This document shows, piece after piece, positions 20,826-30,994 of a stretch of 64,000 nt of DNA. The notes beneath the pieces were generated by a model that was given only the letters and a program-made list of their open reading frames with translations, did not search any database and was not told where the DNA came from. Both the position numbers and the translations under genes were made by a program. The stretch spans positions 198,501-262,500 of the forward strand of contig CAJQUW010010372.1 of NCBI GenBank assembly GCA_907163375.1, written 5' to 3'. Every line of letters begins with the position of its first letter. Within the stretch, counting starts at the first letter, position 1. The DNA comes from Prostheceraeus crozeri. Lineage: Eukaryota > Platyhelminthes > Polycladida > Euryleptidae.

Positions 20826-22145
20826 ATGAATAAAAGCGAAAATTTGGAAGATTTATATTCACCGGTTATAATTAAAAGTGATAAAAGTAATAAAAGTAAT
20901 CTAAGTCGTCATAAATCTCTTAATGCATTAAATGAAATGATAAATAATTATATAAATAACACTGAGTTTCAAGATACACTAACCCCTCAATATCCTAATC
21001 TAAAAGATATTAATAATATTGTAGATAATCCTAGATATAATCCTAGATATAATAATAATATAGATAAAAATATATATAATAAAAAATATTTAGAGACACT
21101 ACCCACTAATTCATCTCCTAATAAAAAAATAGCACAATCAGATCTTACACGTCTTTGGATTTTTTTAAAATTTCATTGTATAAAAATAATGTTAGCATGT
21201 ATCTTAATATTTTTTATTTATCATCTTGTTATATGTATTGGAAATCAATGGGGTTACTTTCTAACAGAGGAACAAAAGAGAATAAATTTTTATAAACAAG
21301 AAATAGAAACTTTTAAAGGATGGAAGACTGAGGAGGATAAGATTAAGGATAAAACTAATAATAAAAATATTAAACAAGGTAAAATGTATCAAGAAAATTT
21401 ACATTTCATTGTTTACGGTAAAACTGGAAGTAGTAAGACTACGTTTATTAAAAAATATATAAACCAATATTATAAGGACGAAACAAAAGTACATATTTTT
21501 TGTATGCATACTTCTGAATGGCCAACTTTTACAAACGTTTATAATGATAAACAATTAGATGAGTTACAAGATATGGAAAGTTTTGCTGGTACACCTGAAA
21601 ATAAATCTTTATTAATTTTAGATGATGTTGCAAGTTTATCAAAACAAAAAAATATGTCAGAAATATTTACAAAAGGAAGACATCAAAATATTCAAATAGT
21701 TGTATTAGCTCATAAAGCTTGTGATGTAGATAATAAGATTAGAGAAAACATTCAAACATTTTTTACAACTACACAAAATAATGCAGCATTCTTTAATGAT
21801 ATTAATAAAAATTATAAAATGAATATGCCTTTATCATATTATACACAACATAAATATGGAATAATACGTGTTGATACCATAAGTGAACATATGCAAGTAT
21901 ATGATAAAGATTTGAATATATTAGTAGATACTGAACATGAAATCTATAATAACTCTCAAGATTTTGATATTATAATGTATGCAAATGCAAAACATTTATC
22001 AAATCAAGTTATAGAACAAATAATTATTTTTTTAGAATATGAATCGAAAGTACCACTAAAAATTATTCCTGATACATTTTATTTTTATTTTGATAACTAT
22101 TTAAATACAAAATTTGGTATACCAATACCAAATTTTACAAGATAA
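20826..22145 (+). CDS. membrane-anchored A32-like ATPase (element I only)
   Basis: The 439-residue protein has an Asn/Ser-rich N-terminus, a transmembrane helix at about 119-139 (IMLACILIFFIYHLVICIG) and a P-loop ATPase domain: Walker A GKTGSSKTT at 198-206 and Walker B LLILDD at 262-267, followed by FTKGRHQNIQIVVLAH, which parallels the motif after Walker B in the packaging ATPases. Element I thus has two FtsK/A32-type ATPases. This one may be the replaced or ancestral packaging motor, or a membrane-docking motor. No stop or frameshift. Confidence 0.65.
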   Translation: MNKSENLEDLYSPVIIKSDKSNKSNLSRHKSLNALNEMINNYINNTEFQDTLTPQYPNLKDINNIVDNPRYNPRYNNNIDKNIYNKKYLETLPTNSSPNKKIAQSDLTRLWIFLKFHCIKIMLACILIFFIYHLVICIGNQWGYFLTEEQKRINFYKQEIETFKGWKTEEDKIKDKTNNKNIKQGKMYQENLHFIVYGKTGSSKTTFIKKYINQYYKDETKVHIFCMHTSEWPTFTNVYNDKQLDELQDMESFAGTPENKSLLILDDVASLSKQKNMSEIFTKGRHQNIQIVVLAHKACDVDNKIRENIQTFFTTTQNNAAFFNDINKNYKMNMPLSYYTQHKYGIIRVDTISEHMQVYDKDLNILVDTEHEIYNNSQDFDIIMYANAKHLSNQVIEQIIIFLEYESKVPLKIIPDTFYFYFDNYLNTKFGIPIPNFTR

Positions 22146-22332
22146 TGAAACATTAAACTATTTGAAAACTGCAATAGATGATGTTAGAAACGGCTTAAGA
22201 AAAGCAACCCCAATAATATCTGATGTTAAATCTACATTTTCTGATGCCAAATCTACATTTGATGAAGCCAAAAAAACATATAATGATATAAAACCATTAA
22301 TAAATGGTGTTAGTGAAATACTTGATAATTAA
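22114..22332 (+). CDS. small amphipathic-helix ORF overlapping the ATPase end
   Basis: A 72-codon frame without an ATG overlaps the end of the ATPase gene in another frame. It encodes repeats of an 11-residue amphipathic pattern (VKSTFSDAKSTFDEAKKTY). It could be a C-terminal extension of the ATPase lost by a 1-2 nt indel, a frameshift product, or chance. No known family. Confidence 0.3.
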   Translation: MVYQYQILQDNETLNYLKTAIDDVRNGLRKATPIISDVKSTFSDAKSTFDEAKKTYNDIKPLINGVSEILDN

Positions 22333-24397
22333 ACAAATTTATCATAATTTTACAGATATATCAGAATTTTTCCATTATATATATATTTTAGAATTTTTTT
22401 CTCTAAAAATTAAAACACAAATTTTTCTCTTAAAAAATAAAAAAAATGGATCAGTTTTATTGTGTTATATGTGAAAAAAAATTGCAAACAAAAAGAAGTT
22501 ATCAATCTCATCTACAAAGTAAAATGCATTTACAAAATGTAGAACGAGTTGATAAAGGAAATATATTAAAATTAAATAATTATAAAAACTATATAGAAAC
22601 ATTACCTACTGATATAAAAGTTAAAAAAATATTTGATGATTATTCACATTCAGAATATAAAAAAGTTTTTAATAGGGAAGATGAACATGAACCAGATGGA
22701 AGATATTTATTTAGCGATACTGATGAATTTAACGAAATAGATGAATTTGATGAAGCTGAACGAACCGATGAAACCTTAGCAAATATAAAATATTTATTTA
22801 ATCAGTCTTTTGAATATAATGAAACCGATAAAACTTTTTATAATGTATTAACTAACTTTTATGATATATTTAAGAAATCTTTCAAATGTTATATGAATGT
22901 AGAAGTACTTTATACAAAAAATGGACCTGATGGAATTCCTGAAGAAATAATACAAGGACATTTTACAAATTCACAAGAAATTCATAATGTAAATGATATA
23001 CAACCCATATTTGAACAAATGATACTTAAATTAGAAAATTGTATAATTGAAGCCCAGTTACGTGAATTTGGTTGGAGATTTGTTAAAATACTATCTAAGA
23101 AAATAGTAATTGATAAATATAAAAATAATACTGGTGGTAGTTATGTTCCTTTACCTTTCAGTTCACCACAAATAATCAACATAAAAAATGAAGATGATTA
23201 TTGTTTTCTGTGGAGTATTATAGCACATTTACATCCTGCAGAATATCATAAAGAAAGACTAAGTCATTACAATAAAGAAGAATACATAAGTGAATTTGAT
23301 CTTTCTGATGGCTTAGATGAATTTCCATATGATTATAATAGGTTACTAAAGTTTCATAAAAAGAATAAAAATTTAATTGAAGTAAATGTTTTTGAATTAA
23401 ATGTGAATTATGTTTCTATTGGTAAAATTACTCCACTTTACCCAGATTCAAAAGAATTTTATTTGAATAATAAAAATTTATGTCAATTAGAAATAGTATA
23501 TAATGATAGAGGAAATTACATGCATCATAATATTTTTTACCAAGGAAATATAATATGTATTGAAAAATTTGAACTTGTTAAAACATTATCGCCAATAATG
23601 ATTAATCATAATAATTATAAAGGACGTAATGATTATAATTACAAATAATCATTTTTATCTTCAGAATATCAACAAAAATTACAAACTTTAAATGAAATTT
23701 TACAAAAATGTAAAACAGATTATCAACAACAAACAAAAATGTTACTACAAGAATATCACCATAAATATCAAAATAAGATAGAAACAATTCAAAAATTAAA
23801 TGAAGAAAATAATGAAGACAATAAAGAATTAAATAATGAAGAAAATGAAACCAAACAAAAAATAAATGAATGTTTAAAAAAATGTCTACAACAATATAAA
23901 GAACAATATGATAAAGAATATAGTTATCAGTTACAAATATTAAATCAAAATTATCGTCAAAATATATTTAATATTACAAAAGAAATTGATGAAACACATG
24001 AAATATATAAAGATAAATTTGTAAAATTAGAACAGTCAAAACAACCAGCACAAGCGAATATATTATATTATCAGGGTCATTTTATATTGTGTAAAGATGT
24101 TTCTATATTTACAAAAACTTCAGATAATAAAAATTTTCCTTGTCTTCAATGTATGACAAGTTTTAGAACTTTAGAAGAAATGAATAGACATTTGGAGAAT
24201 TGCCAACAAAATGAAGCAGTTGAAAATACTTTTCCTAAGGATGATTAATTAGAATATAATAAATGGTATTTCAAAAATAAAGTACCCTTTACTATTTATT
24301 GTGATTTTGAAGCATATAATGTTAATATGACACAAAATCAAACGGAAAGTTCCAGGGCTTCACCCGATTCTGAAAATGATAATTCTGAAAATGGTAC

Positions 24398-24423
24398 GGG
24401 CGAAGCCCTAGAACCTTCGGTTT
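24398..24423. repeat. dispersed double-hairpin repeat inside PolB
   Basis: GGGC-GAA-GCCC followed by GAACC-TTC-GGTTT. It is read through in frame as TGEALEPS in a poorly conserved linker after exonuclease motif I. A degenerate copy lies just upstream at about 24350. Confidence 0.75.
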
Positions 24424-25141
24424 GTAATTCTGGAAAAAGTGCATCTGGAAAAAGTGCAGCTGAACAAAGCAAAGAAAAATATTTATTTGAACAAAAACCA
24501 TTATGTTGGGGAATGTACATTCATTCAAATTATCCTGAATTATTTAAATCAGAATATTATCAATACTATGGTGAAGATAGTTCAGAAATGTTTACAAAGA
24601 AAGTAGAAGAATTACAAGGACGTTTTTCACAATTGCTTGAAACAAATATACCAATGATACCATTAACAAATGAAGAAAGAAAAGAATTTTATGATGAAAT
24701 AAATTGTTATTACTGTGGAAAAGGTTTTACAAATAAATATAAAACTGGCAGAGGTAGATATCTTGATAAGGTAAAAGATCATGATCATCTAAATGGATTA
24801 TATAGAGGTGCAGCACATAATTCTTGTAATCTTAATGCTAATAAATTTAAATATAACTTTGTTCCTTTATATTTCTACAATGGTTCTAAATATGATTTCC
24901 ATCTAATAATGAAAGATTTATTTTCATCTGAAAAATTACAGCAACAACAAATAAATGTACTATGTAAACAAGAAGAATATTTTTCAATGCAATTAGGTTG
25001 TATTAGAATTTTAGATGCATTTACATTTTTTACTCCTTATTCATTAGATGTTATGGGAAAAACTTTGAAACCTGAACAATGTAAAATACTAAATAAATAT
25101 AATTTAAAACCTTTAAAAGGAATATTTCCGTATGAATATTT

Positions 25142-25227
25142 AACCTGTGGTTCACAGTCGAAGACTGATATAACTGGAGATAAAACCTGTGGTTCACAGT
25201 CGACCTGTGGTTCACAGTTGAAGACTG
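25142..25227. repeat. CTGTG-GTT-CACAG hairpin repeats inside PolB
   Basis: Three copies of ACCTGTGGTTCACAGT in 85 bp, read in frame as TCGSQ repeats. They are palindromes with a 3-nt loop, the same design as the other dispersed hairpins in elements I and II. Confidence 0.7.
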
Positions 25228-27175
25228 ATTTTAATTCTGTGAATAAAATTATGGAAGAACAGAAACTTCCTCCAATAAACAAATTTAAATCAACATTAAA
25301 ACAATCACAATTATCTAAAGAAGATTATGCAGAAGCTGAAAAAAATTGGAGAGAGTTAAATTGTAGAACAATGTATGATTATACAATGAAATATCGTCAG
25401 ATAGATGTATTAATACTAGCTGATCTTTTCGAAGACTTCCGTGACATGTGTTTAGAATATTACGGAATAGATCCATGTTATTGTTATTCTACACCAGGTT
25501 TAACATGGTTAGCAGGATTAAAACATACTGGTGTTCAAGCCGATAGCTCTAGGACAAAGTCCGTTAAACTTAAACATTATAAAGAAAATACATATGATAA
25601 ATTATTATTTTTTGAATCTGGAATTAGAGGATGAGTTTCATCAGTTTTAGGTAATCGTTATGTACAGTGTTACAATAAAAAAGTAAATCCTGATGATTAT
25701 GGAATAATGAAACCTTTATCTCCAGAAGAAAGCGATCAGTTTATAAAATTGTTTAATCAAAATATAGAAGGACTTATATCAAATGAAGATAGTCAAGCAG
25801 CAGTTGATGAAATCATGAGAGAAAACTATTTGTTATATTATGATTTTAATAGCTTATATTCTTCTTGTATGATACAAGAATTACCAACAGGTGAGATGGA
25901 ATGGTGTAATAATCTTGATTATCAAAAAACATATGATGGAAATCGTAATTCTGGTTATATATATGAAGTTGATTTAGTATACCCTGATTATATAAAAGAC
26001 GCAACAAAATATTATCCTTTCTGTCCCGAAAACAAAATTCCCAATATAGAAGATTTTTCAGATTATCAAAAATCTATAATGCCTAAAAAATACAGACCAA
26101 CAAAAAAACTTATGTTAACACAAAGCAATAAAGGAAAGTATGTTGTTGAAGGAAGAATGCTAGATTGGTATTTAGATCATGGAATGATTCTCACAAAAAT
26201 TCACCGGAAACTAGAGTATAGAAAATCTAAATGGTTAAAAAATTATATAGAGTTCAATATTGAAAAACGTAAAATAGCTAAAAGAAATAAAGATGATTTT
26301 GGAAACGTGTTCTTCAAATTAATGAATAATGCATTTTATGGTAAGACTTTAGAAAATGTGCGTAATAGACAAAATATTGAAATAGTTTATGATAAAGATA
26401 GGTTTCAAAATTTAACAAGGAAACCTACATATAAAAGAACTACTAGATTTAGTGATAATCTATGTGCTGTACATTTACGTCGAATTAGCGTAAAACATGA
26501 TAAGTTTAATTTTATAGGATTCACTATATTAGAATTAGCTAAACTATTTATGTATAGATTTATATATGATTATTTAGCACCTGCTTATGGCAAAAACTAT
26601 AAATTACACTTTACAGATACCGATTCTGTTTTCTTAGAATTAACAATACCGTATAATTCTTCACTTGATGAAGAAATTAATAAAATAAAAGATATCATTC
26701 ATCCTTCTGATTTATGTAAAGTAAAAGATGAACTAGAAGGAAATGAAGATTTCATAACAGAAGCTATATTTTTAAAATCTAAATGTTACTGTTATGATAC
26801 AACTAATAATATTAAAACACATAAAACATTAAAAGGAATTTCAAAGGCATCAGTGGCTAATCAAATAACATTTCAAGATTATAAAAATGCATTATTTAAT
26901 AATGAAATAAAAACAGCATGTAATTATAGACTTAATTCAAAGAAACATAAAATGTATTTAAAAGAAGAACATAAATTAGCATTAGATCCATTTGATGATA
27001 AAAGAAAAATTTTACCTGATGGAATAACTACTGAACCTTTTTAATTTTCTAATTTCTAAGATAGACAAATTTGATATATAAAATATAAAAATATAAAAAT
27101 ATAAAATATTATAAAATAATATAATAATATAACATAAAATTATAATATAAAATAATATAAAATTATCATATAAAA

Positions 27176-27868
27176 ATGGATAAAGTTAGAGCTGATAATT
27201 TTAAAAGAATAAAACAATTAGACGAATTAATAAAACAAAGAAATATTATGAAAGAAAATCATCTTCAACATAGAATGACAAAAGCTGGTATTCAATCTGA
27301 TATGTATGATAAAGTAAAATTAACTGAAGAAGTAAAAACTGATTATGAAAAAACTGTCAAACCATTTAAAACTCTTGAAAAAGAATTAAATGAAAAACGT
27401 GTTAATATAGCGGATCCTATACTTAAATCACTATTAGATGACTATGGTTTGTTAGAAGCAAACATAGATAAAAAATTACCAAAATCTATGTTATTCGAAC
27501 ATTCTACTTTCTTTTTAGAAAACAAATTATTTGCAAGATTTTATCTTGGTGGTAAAGAAATATTCCCACAACCTTTACGAGGATTAATTTATACTCCAAA
27601 TAAAAAACCTATTAGTTTAGATAGAAATTTTGTTGATCTTTTAAGAGGAGCAGATTTAAATAATTATTCTGTAGAAGATCTCTTAAGATATAAAGCTATG
27701 TTAGATAGAGTTGGTGTAGTAAAATCTCTTAGTCGTTATAAACAATTAGAAAATTTATTATCAACAGCACCTAAAACAGGTACACCTAAAGCAGGAACAC
27801 CTAAAACAGGAAAAGGTTTATCTGAAAAACAGAAAACAGAAACAACCATATTCTTACCAGATGATCCA
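27176..27868 (+). pseudogene. gene X of element I, 5' part (split by element II)
   Basis: The first 231 codons (MDKVRADNFKRIKQLDEL...) of a conserved Polinton protein; the rest is at 45753-45908. Element II is inserted between the Asp-Pro codons of VFLPDDP and the following Gln-Glu-Leu, in frame, so the gene was open before the insertion. The N-terminus is a charged coiled coil, the middle is FYLGGKEIFPQPLRG, and the C-terminus is a short helical motif common in animal adintovirus-like elements. Function unknown, probably virion-associated because it precedes the penton. Confidence 0.85.
27863..27868. repeat. target-site duplication of element II, left copy (GATCCA)
   Basis: GATCCA here and at 45747-45752 bracket element II exactly. 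Removing the element and one copy restores gene X in frame, matching the uninterrupted paralogue at 29135-29959. Confidence 0.95.
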
Positions 27869-28625
27869 AGTAGTTTATAGTGTGACATCCGGCGCGACGC
27901 TTCGCTTCGCTTTGCTTCGCTTCGCTTGCGCCGGATGTCACACTTTTGCGGGTTTTTTCAAAAAATCAAAATTTCAAAATTTTAGGTAGACTTCAAATTT
28001 CACGTGGCCGAAGGCCGAAGGGCGAAAATTTAAGCGTTTTTAAAAATACCCAATTTTCAAATTTTTCAAAATCTCAAATTTGAGAATTACAATCGGGCGA
28101 AGCCCTAGAACCTTCGGTTCGATTTTCACCCCCAAAATCATGACCGTTCAAGGACACCGAAAATCATAAAAGTTGAGAATTTCAAATTCATGAATTTTAT
28201 CCATTTTTCAGGTTTTTAAAATATATCATGTGACTTGCGAACCGAAGGTTCAGGGCTTCGCCCGTTAAAAATATTTCTTTAAAAATGGAAGAAACAAAAG
28301 TGGAAGGAACTTCAGAAATGGAAGGAACCTCAAGAATATATCCTTCGTTATCATATGAACGTAGTTCTACTTTAATGGACATTGAAAAAATGAACATTGA
28401 AAAAATGAACAAAGAAAAACACAAAGATAGAGTACGTTATATGAAAGATAAGGAATCTCAATTATTATTAAGATTAGAGCATTATAAAAAATTAAGAAAG
28501 AGATGGAGTAAAGTTAAGAATGTAACACAAGGAATTGGCATATTCTTAACAATAAGTTTAGGTGCTTTAACAATTGTTATATCTTCAGGTGTTTTAGTAA
28601 TTCCAGTAGTTGCTACAGCTTTAAC
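27869..28625. repeat. Element II left terminal inverted repeat
   Basis: 757 bp matching the reverse complement of 45041-45746. It includes a terminal hairpin, two double-hairpin repeats (28095-28120 and 28239-28263) and the first third of the membrane-protein gene. The right copy lacks 51 bp (17 codons) of that gene. Homology stops just after codons for VVATAL. Confidence 0.9.
27879..27944. repeat. subterminal 17-bp-arm hairpin in TIR
   Basis: Arms AGTGTGACATCCGGCGC and its exact reverse complement enclose a 32-bp loop made of GCTTC repeats. The same hairpin lies at 45671-45736 in the right TIR. It starts 11 bp from the element end, where a replication-priming or integrase-binding site might be expected. 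Confidence 0.85.
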
Positions 28626-29013
28626 AGGTACGGGTGTTTTTGCAACTTCAATTGTTACAATGTTAGATAAATCTTTAATAACTAAGAAACGAAAATCATT
28701 AAAAACTAAGCATTTACATATTAAAGAAATTTATGACAAATTACACTACTACTTTCAAAGAGTATGTGATGATAATGTTATTACGTTAGATGAGATTGAA
28801 AAATTTGATCAAATAGCTAATGAAGTAAATCAAATATCATTTCAATTACAGTCAGAAAAAGTTGATGATAAAAATAAAAAGGATGGTAAAACTTTTACTG
28901 ATGGTAAAATTTCTAATGAAGAAAATGACAAATTTTTTTTAGAAGAGCTAAAAACTTTAAGCGAAAATTTAAGCAAAACTTTATTAAACAAAACTTTATT
29001 AAACAAAACTTAA
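28285..29013 (+). CDS. conserved Polinton membrane protein (element II)
   Basis: 242 residues. The N-terminus is charged (MEETKVEGTSEMEGTS). Then come a basic helix (EHYKKLRKRWSKVKNV), two hydrophobic segments at about 85-135 (FLTISLGALTIVISSGVLVI and VVATALTGTGVFATSI), and a helical tail with CDDNVITLDEIEKFDQIANE. Similar small membrane proteins occur near Polinton termini; the role is unknown, possibly membrane penetration or egress. Compared with the element I copy, a homopolymer change near 28935 gives a different C-terminus: element I continues into a basic, Cys-rich tail, whereas this one stops after LLNKT. Confidence 0.65.
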   Translation: MEETKVEGTSEMEGTSRIYPSLSYERSSTLMDIEKMNIEKMNKEKHKDRVRYMKDKESQLLLRLEHYKKLRKRWSKVKNVTQGIGIFLTISLGALTIVISSGVLVIPVVATALTGTGVFATSIVTMLDKSLITKKRKSLKTKHLHIKEIYDKLHYYFQRVCDDNVITLDEIEKFDQIANEVNQISFQLQSEKVDDKNKKDGKTFTDGKISNEENDKFFLEELKTLSENLSKTLLNKTLLNKT

Positions 29014-29134
29014 AACGAGAAAACTTTAAACGAAAAGATGTCAGACAACAAAGCAATAAAAAAATAATTTGTTCAGTAAAATGTTTTTGTTGTATTCCAA
29101 TGTTACCACAAAATTCAAATATTATATTTTAAAA

Positions 29135-29959
29135 ATGGATAAAATTAGAGCTGATAATTTTAAAAGAATAAAACAATTAGAAGAGTTAATAAAACAAAGA
29201 AATATTATGAAAGAAAATCATCTTCAACATAGAATGATAAAAGCTGGTATTCAATCTGATATGTTTGAAAAAATGCAGCAAACCGAGCAAGTAAAAACTG
29301 ATTTTGAAAAAACTATGAAACCATTTAAAACTCTTGAAAAAGAAAGTACAAATAATGATAAACAAATTGATATAACAGATCCAGAGCACAAAACTATATT
29401 AGATGACTATGGATTACTAGAATCAAACATTAATAAGAAATTACCAAAATCTATGCAATTTGAACATTCTATTTCATTTATAGATGGAAAAACAATACCT
29501 AGATTTTATCTCGGACAAAAAGAAATATTTCCACAACCTTTTCGAGGTATAATTTTTTCACCAGATAAATCTCCTTTTAATTTAGATAGAAATTTTGTTA
29601 ATCTTTTAAGAGGAGCAGATTTAAATAATTATGCTGTAGAAGATCTCATAAAATATAAAGCTATGTTAGACAGAGTTGGTGCAGTAAAATCTCTTAGACG
29701 TTATAAACAATTAGAAAATTTGTTATCAACGGGAGTTAAAGTAGGGAAAGGTTTATCTGAAAAACAGAAAACTGAAACAACTGTATTTTTACCAGATGAT
29801 CCACAAGAATTACTAAATAGATTAAATATTTTAATATCTGCAATAAAAGAAGGACATAATTCTAGTTTCAATGAAATTCATGCTATATTGAAAAGACTGT
29901 TAGAAAAGAATATTCTAAATGAAGAGGATTATAAAAGTATAACGAACCGAATGTTCTAG
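29135..29959 (+). CDS. gene X: conserved Polinton protein (element II)
   Basis: 274 residues starting MDKIRADNFK; this ATG matches the element I copy and follows a TATTTTAAAA leader. N-terminal coiled coil, then RFYLGQKEIFPQPFRG, NLLRGADLNNYAVEDL and a C-terminal motif TVFLPDDPQELLNRLNIL ending ITNRMF. The C-terminal helical motif recurs in animal adintovirus-like elements, but its function is not known. The stop codon lies inside a double hairpin at 29944-29969. It precedes the penton gene by about 115 bp. Confidence 0.65.
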   Translation: MDKIRADNFKRIKQLEELIKQRNIMKENHLQHRMIKAGIQSDMFEKMQQTEQVKTDFEKTMKPFKTLEKESTNNDKQIDITDPEHKTILDDYGLLESNINKKLPKSMQFEHSISFIDGKTIPRFYLGQKEIFPQPFRGIIFSPDKSPFNLDRNFVNLLRGADLNNYAVEDLIKYKAMLDRVGAVKSLRRYKQLENLLSTGVKVGKGLSEKQKTETTVFLPDDPQELLNRLNILISAIKEGHNSSFNEIHAILKRLLEKNILNEEDYKSITNRMF

Positions 29960-29969
29960 GGCTTCGCCC
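29944..29969. repeat. double-hairpin repeat at the end of gene X (element II)
   Basis: GAACC-GAA-TGTTC followed by GGGC-TTC-GCCC, overlapping the stop codon of gene X. The equivalent copy in element I is at 45893-45918. Confidence 0.75.
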
Positions 29970-30075
29970 GAACCGGACATCTCTGATGTCCTCCAGGACT
30001 TCGCCCGTAGCTGAAATATGTTGTTGTTTTACTTTTTTCATAAAAAAATATTTATTTAATTTTTTTAGTTTAAAA

Positions 30076-30864
30076 ATGTGTTCGGCAGATTTAGACAAAA
30101 TTAATAATCATTTAGAAAATTTGACAGAGATTTTGGGTTCATCAAAATTTAGTACGACGTTAAAAATTATAACAACTACTTCATCACACACTTGTAATTT
30201 AGAACCCATTCTACATTTGGAACAAAATAAAAATTATCAAATTGCATTGACTAGTTTCTCTACATTTAACACTATTCAAAACGTTATCAAAGATGTGAAT
30301 GATCAATTTAGATATTCTACTGATAAAGGCAAAACGTGGAAAATATTAACTTTTCTTCCTGGTTCTTACGAAGTTGAAACAATATCAAATGAAATTAAGA
30401 GACACTTAGGTATATCATTTAAAGATAAGAAACAATTACATTTTGCAGTTGAACCGGCAGTTAATAAATTTTCTCTTACTTTAGACGAAAATCATCAAGT
30501 TGATTTTAATCATGATAGATCATTGTCAAAGCTATTAGGATTTAATAAACAAACCTATAGTCAAGGTTATCATTTAGGTGAGAAGATTCCAAAAATAACT
30601 GAAATAAATTCAATTGTTGTACATTGTGACATTATTGAAGGAGGATATATAAATGGTAAATTATCAAATTTAATATTCAGTTTTCCAGCTTTTACTGTAC
30701 CCATTGGTTATAGATTAAATGTTATTCCACAAACATTAATATATTTTCCTATTACAAGAAAAACTATTAACAACATTGGCATTAGAATCACTGATGAGAA
30801 AGGACAAGAAATAAATTTTGGAGGTGAAGAGATTATGATAGATCTTTTGGTTCGGGAGGTATAA
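30076..30864 (+). CDS. penton-like minor capsid protein (element II)
   Basis: 262 residues starting MCSADLDKINN; the upstream frame is ignored because the element I copy also starts here. The pattern LEPILHLEQNKNYQIAL, then FRYSTDKGKTWKIL and PGSYEVETISNEIKRHLG, matches the single-jelly-roll penton or minor capsid protein of Polintons and adintoviruses, which occupies capsid vertices. It differs at seven residues from the element I copy. It lies upstream of the ATPase in both elements. Confidence 0.75.
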   Translation: MCSADLDKINNHLENLTEILGSSKFSTTLKIITTTSSHTCNLEPILHLEQNKNYQIALTSFSTFNTIQNVIKDVNDQFRYSTDKGKTWKILTFLPGSYEVETISNEIKRHLGISFKDKKQLHFAVEPAVNKFSLTLDENHQVDFNHDRSLSKLLGFNKQTYSQGYHLGEKIPKITEINSIVVHCDIIEGGYINGKLSNLIFSFPAFTVPIGYRLNVIPQTLIYFPITRKTINNIGIRITDEKGQEINFGGEEIMIDLLVREV

Positions 30865-30925
30865 ACTCCCGTTCGGGAGGTATAAACTCCCGTTCGAGAG
30901 GTATAAACTCCCACGCGAAGCTAGA
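30848..30925. repeat. GGGAG-loop-CTCCC hairpins, three tandem copies
   Basis: Units of CGGGAGGTATAAACTCCCGT repeated three times, beginning in the last codons of the penton gene. Element I has a single unit at the same place (46813-46833), so the array has expanded in element II. Confidence 0.8.
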
Positions 30926-30994
30926 GAAGTTTAATTTTCTTCTTCTTTAGAAACAAAAAATAAAAAAAATAAAAATAAATTTTTTTATTAAAAA

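Larger units (their letters stand above)
22446..27044 (+). pseudogene. protein-primed type B DNA polymerase with three nonsense codons (element I)
   Basis: One continuous frame of about 1,533 codons broken only by TAA at 23646, TAA at 24246 and TGA at 25632. Domains in order: C2H2 finger (CVICEKKL...H...H), an N-terminal module with DDYCFLWSIIAHLHP typical of Polinton polymerases, coiled coil, exonuclease motif I (IYCDFEAYN, about codon 617), an endonuclease-VII/HNH-like zinc module (CYYCGKGF...DHDHLNGLYRGA), ExoII (NGSKYDFHLI), ExoIII (YRQIDVLILAD), palm motif A (YYDFNSLYSS, about 1131), B (NNAFYGKTLEN) and C (FTDTDSVF, about 1390). It would replicate the element. A double-hairpin repeat sits in frame at 24398. 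Confidence 0.85.

Noticed and set aside
22446..27044. Alternative genetic code to explain the in-frame stops
   Set aside because: All three stop codons occur inside frames, and the same codons terminate neighbouring intact genes; the host also uses standard stops in the Tc1 gene.
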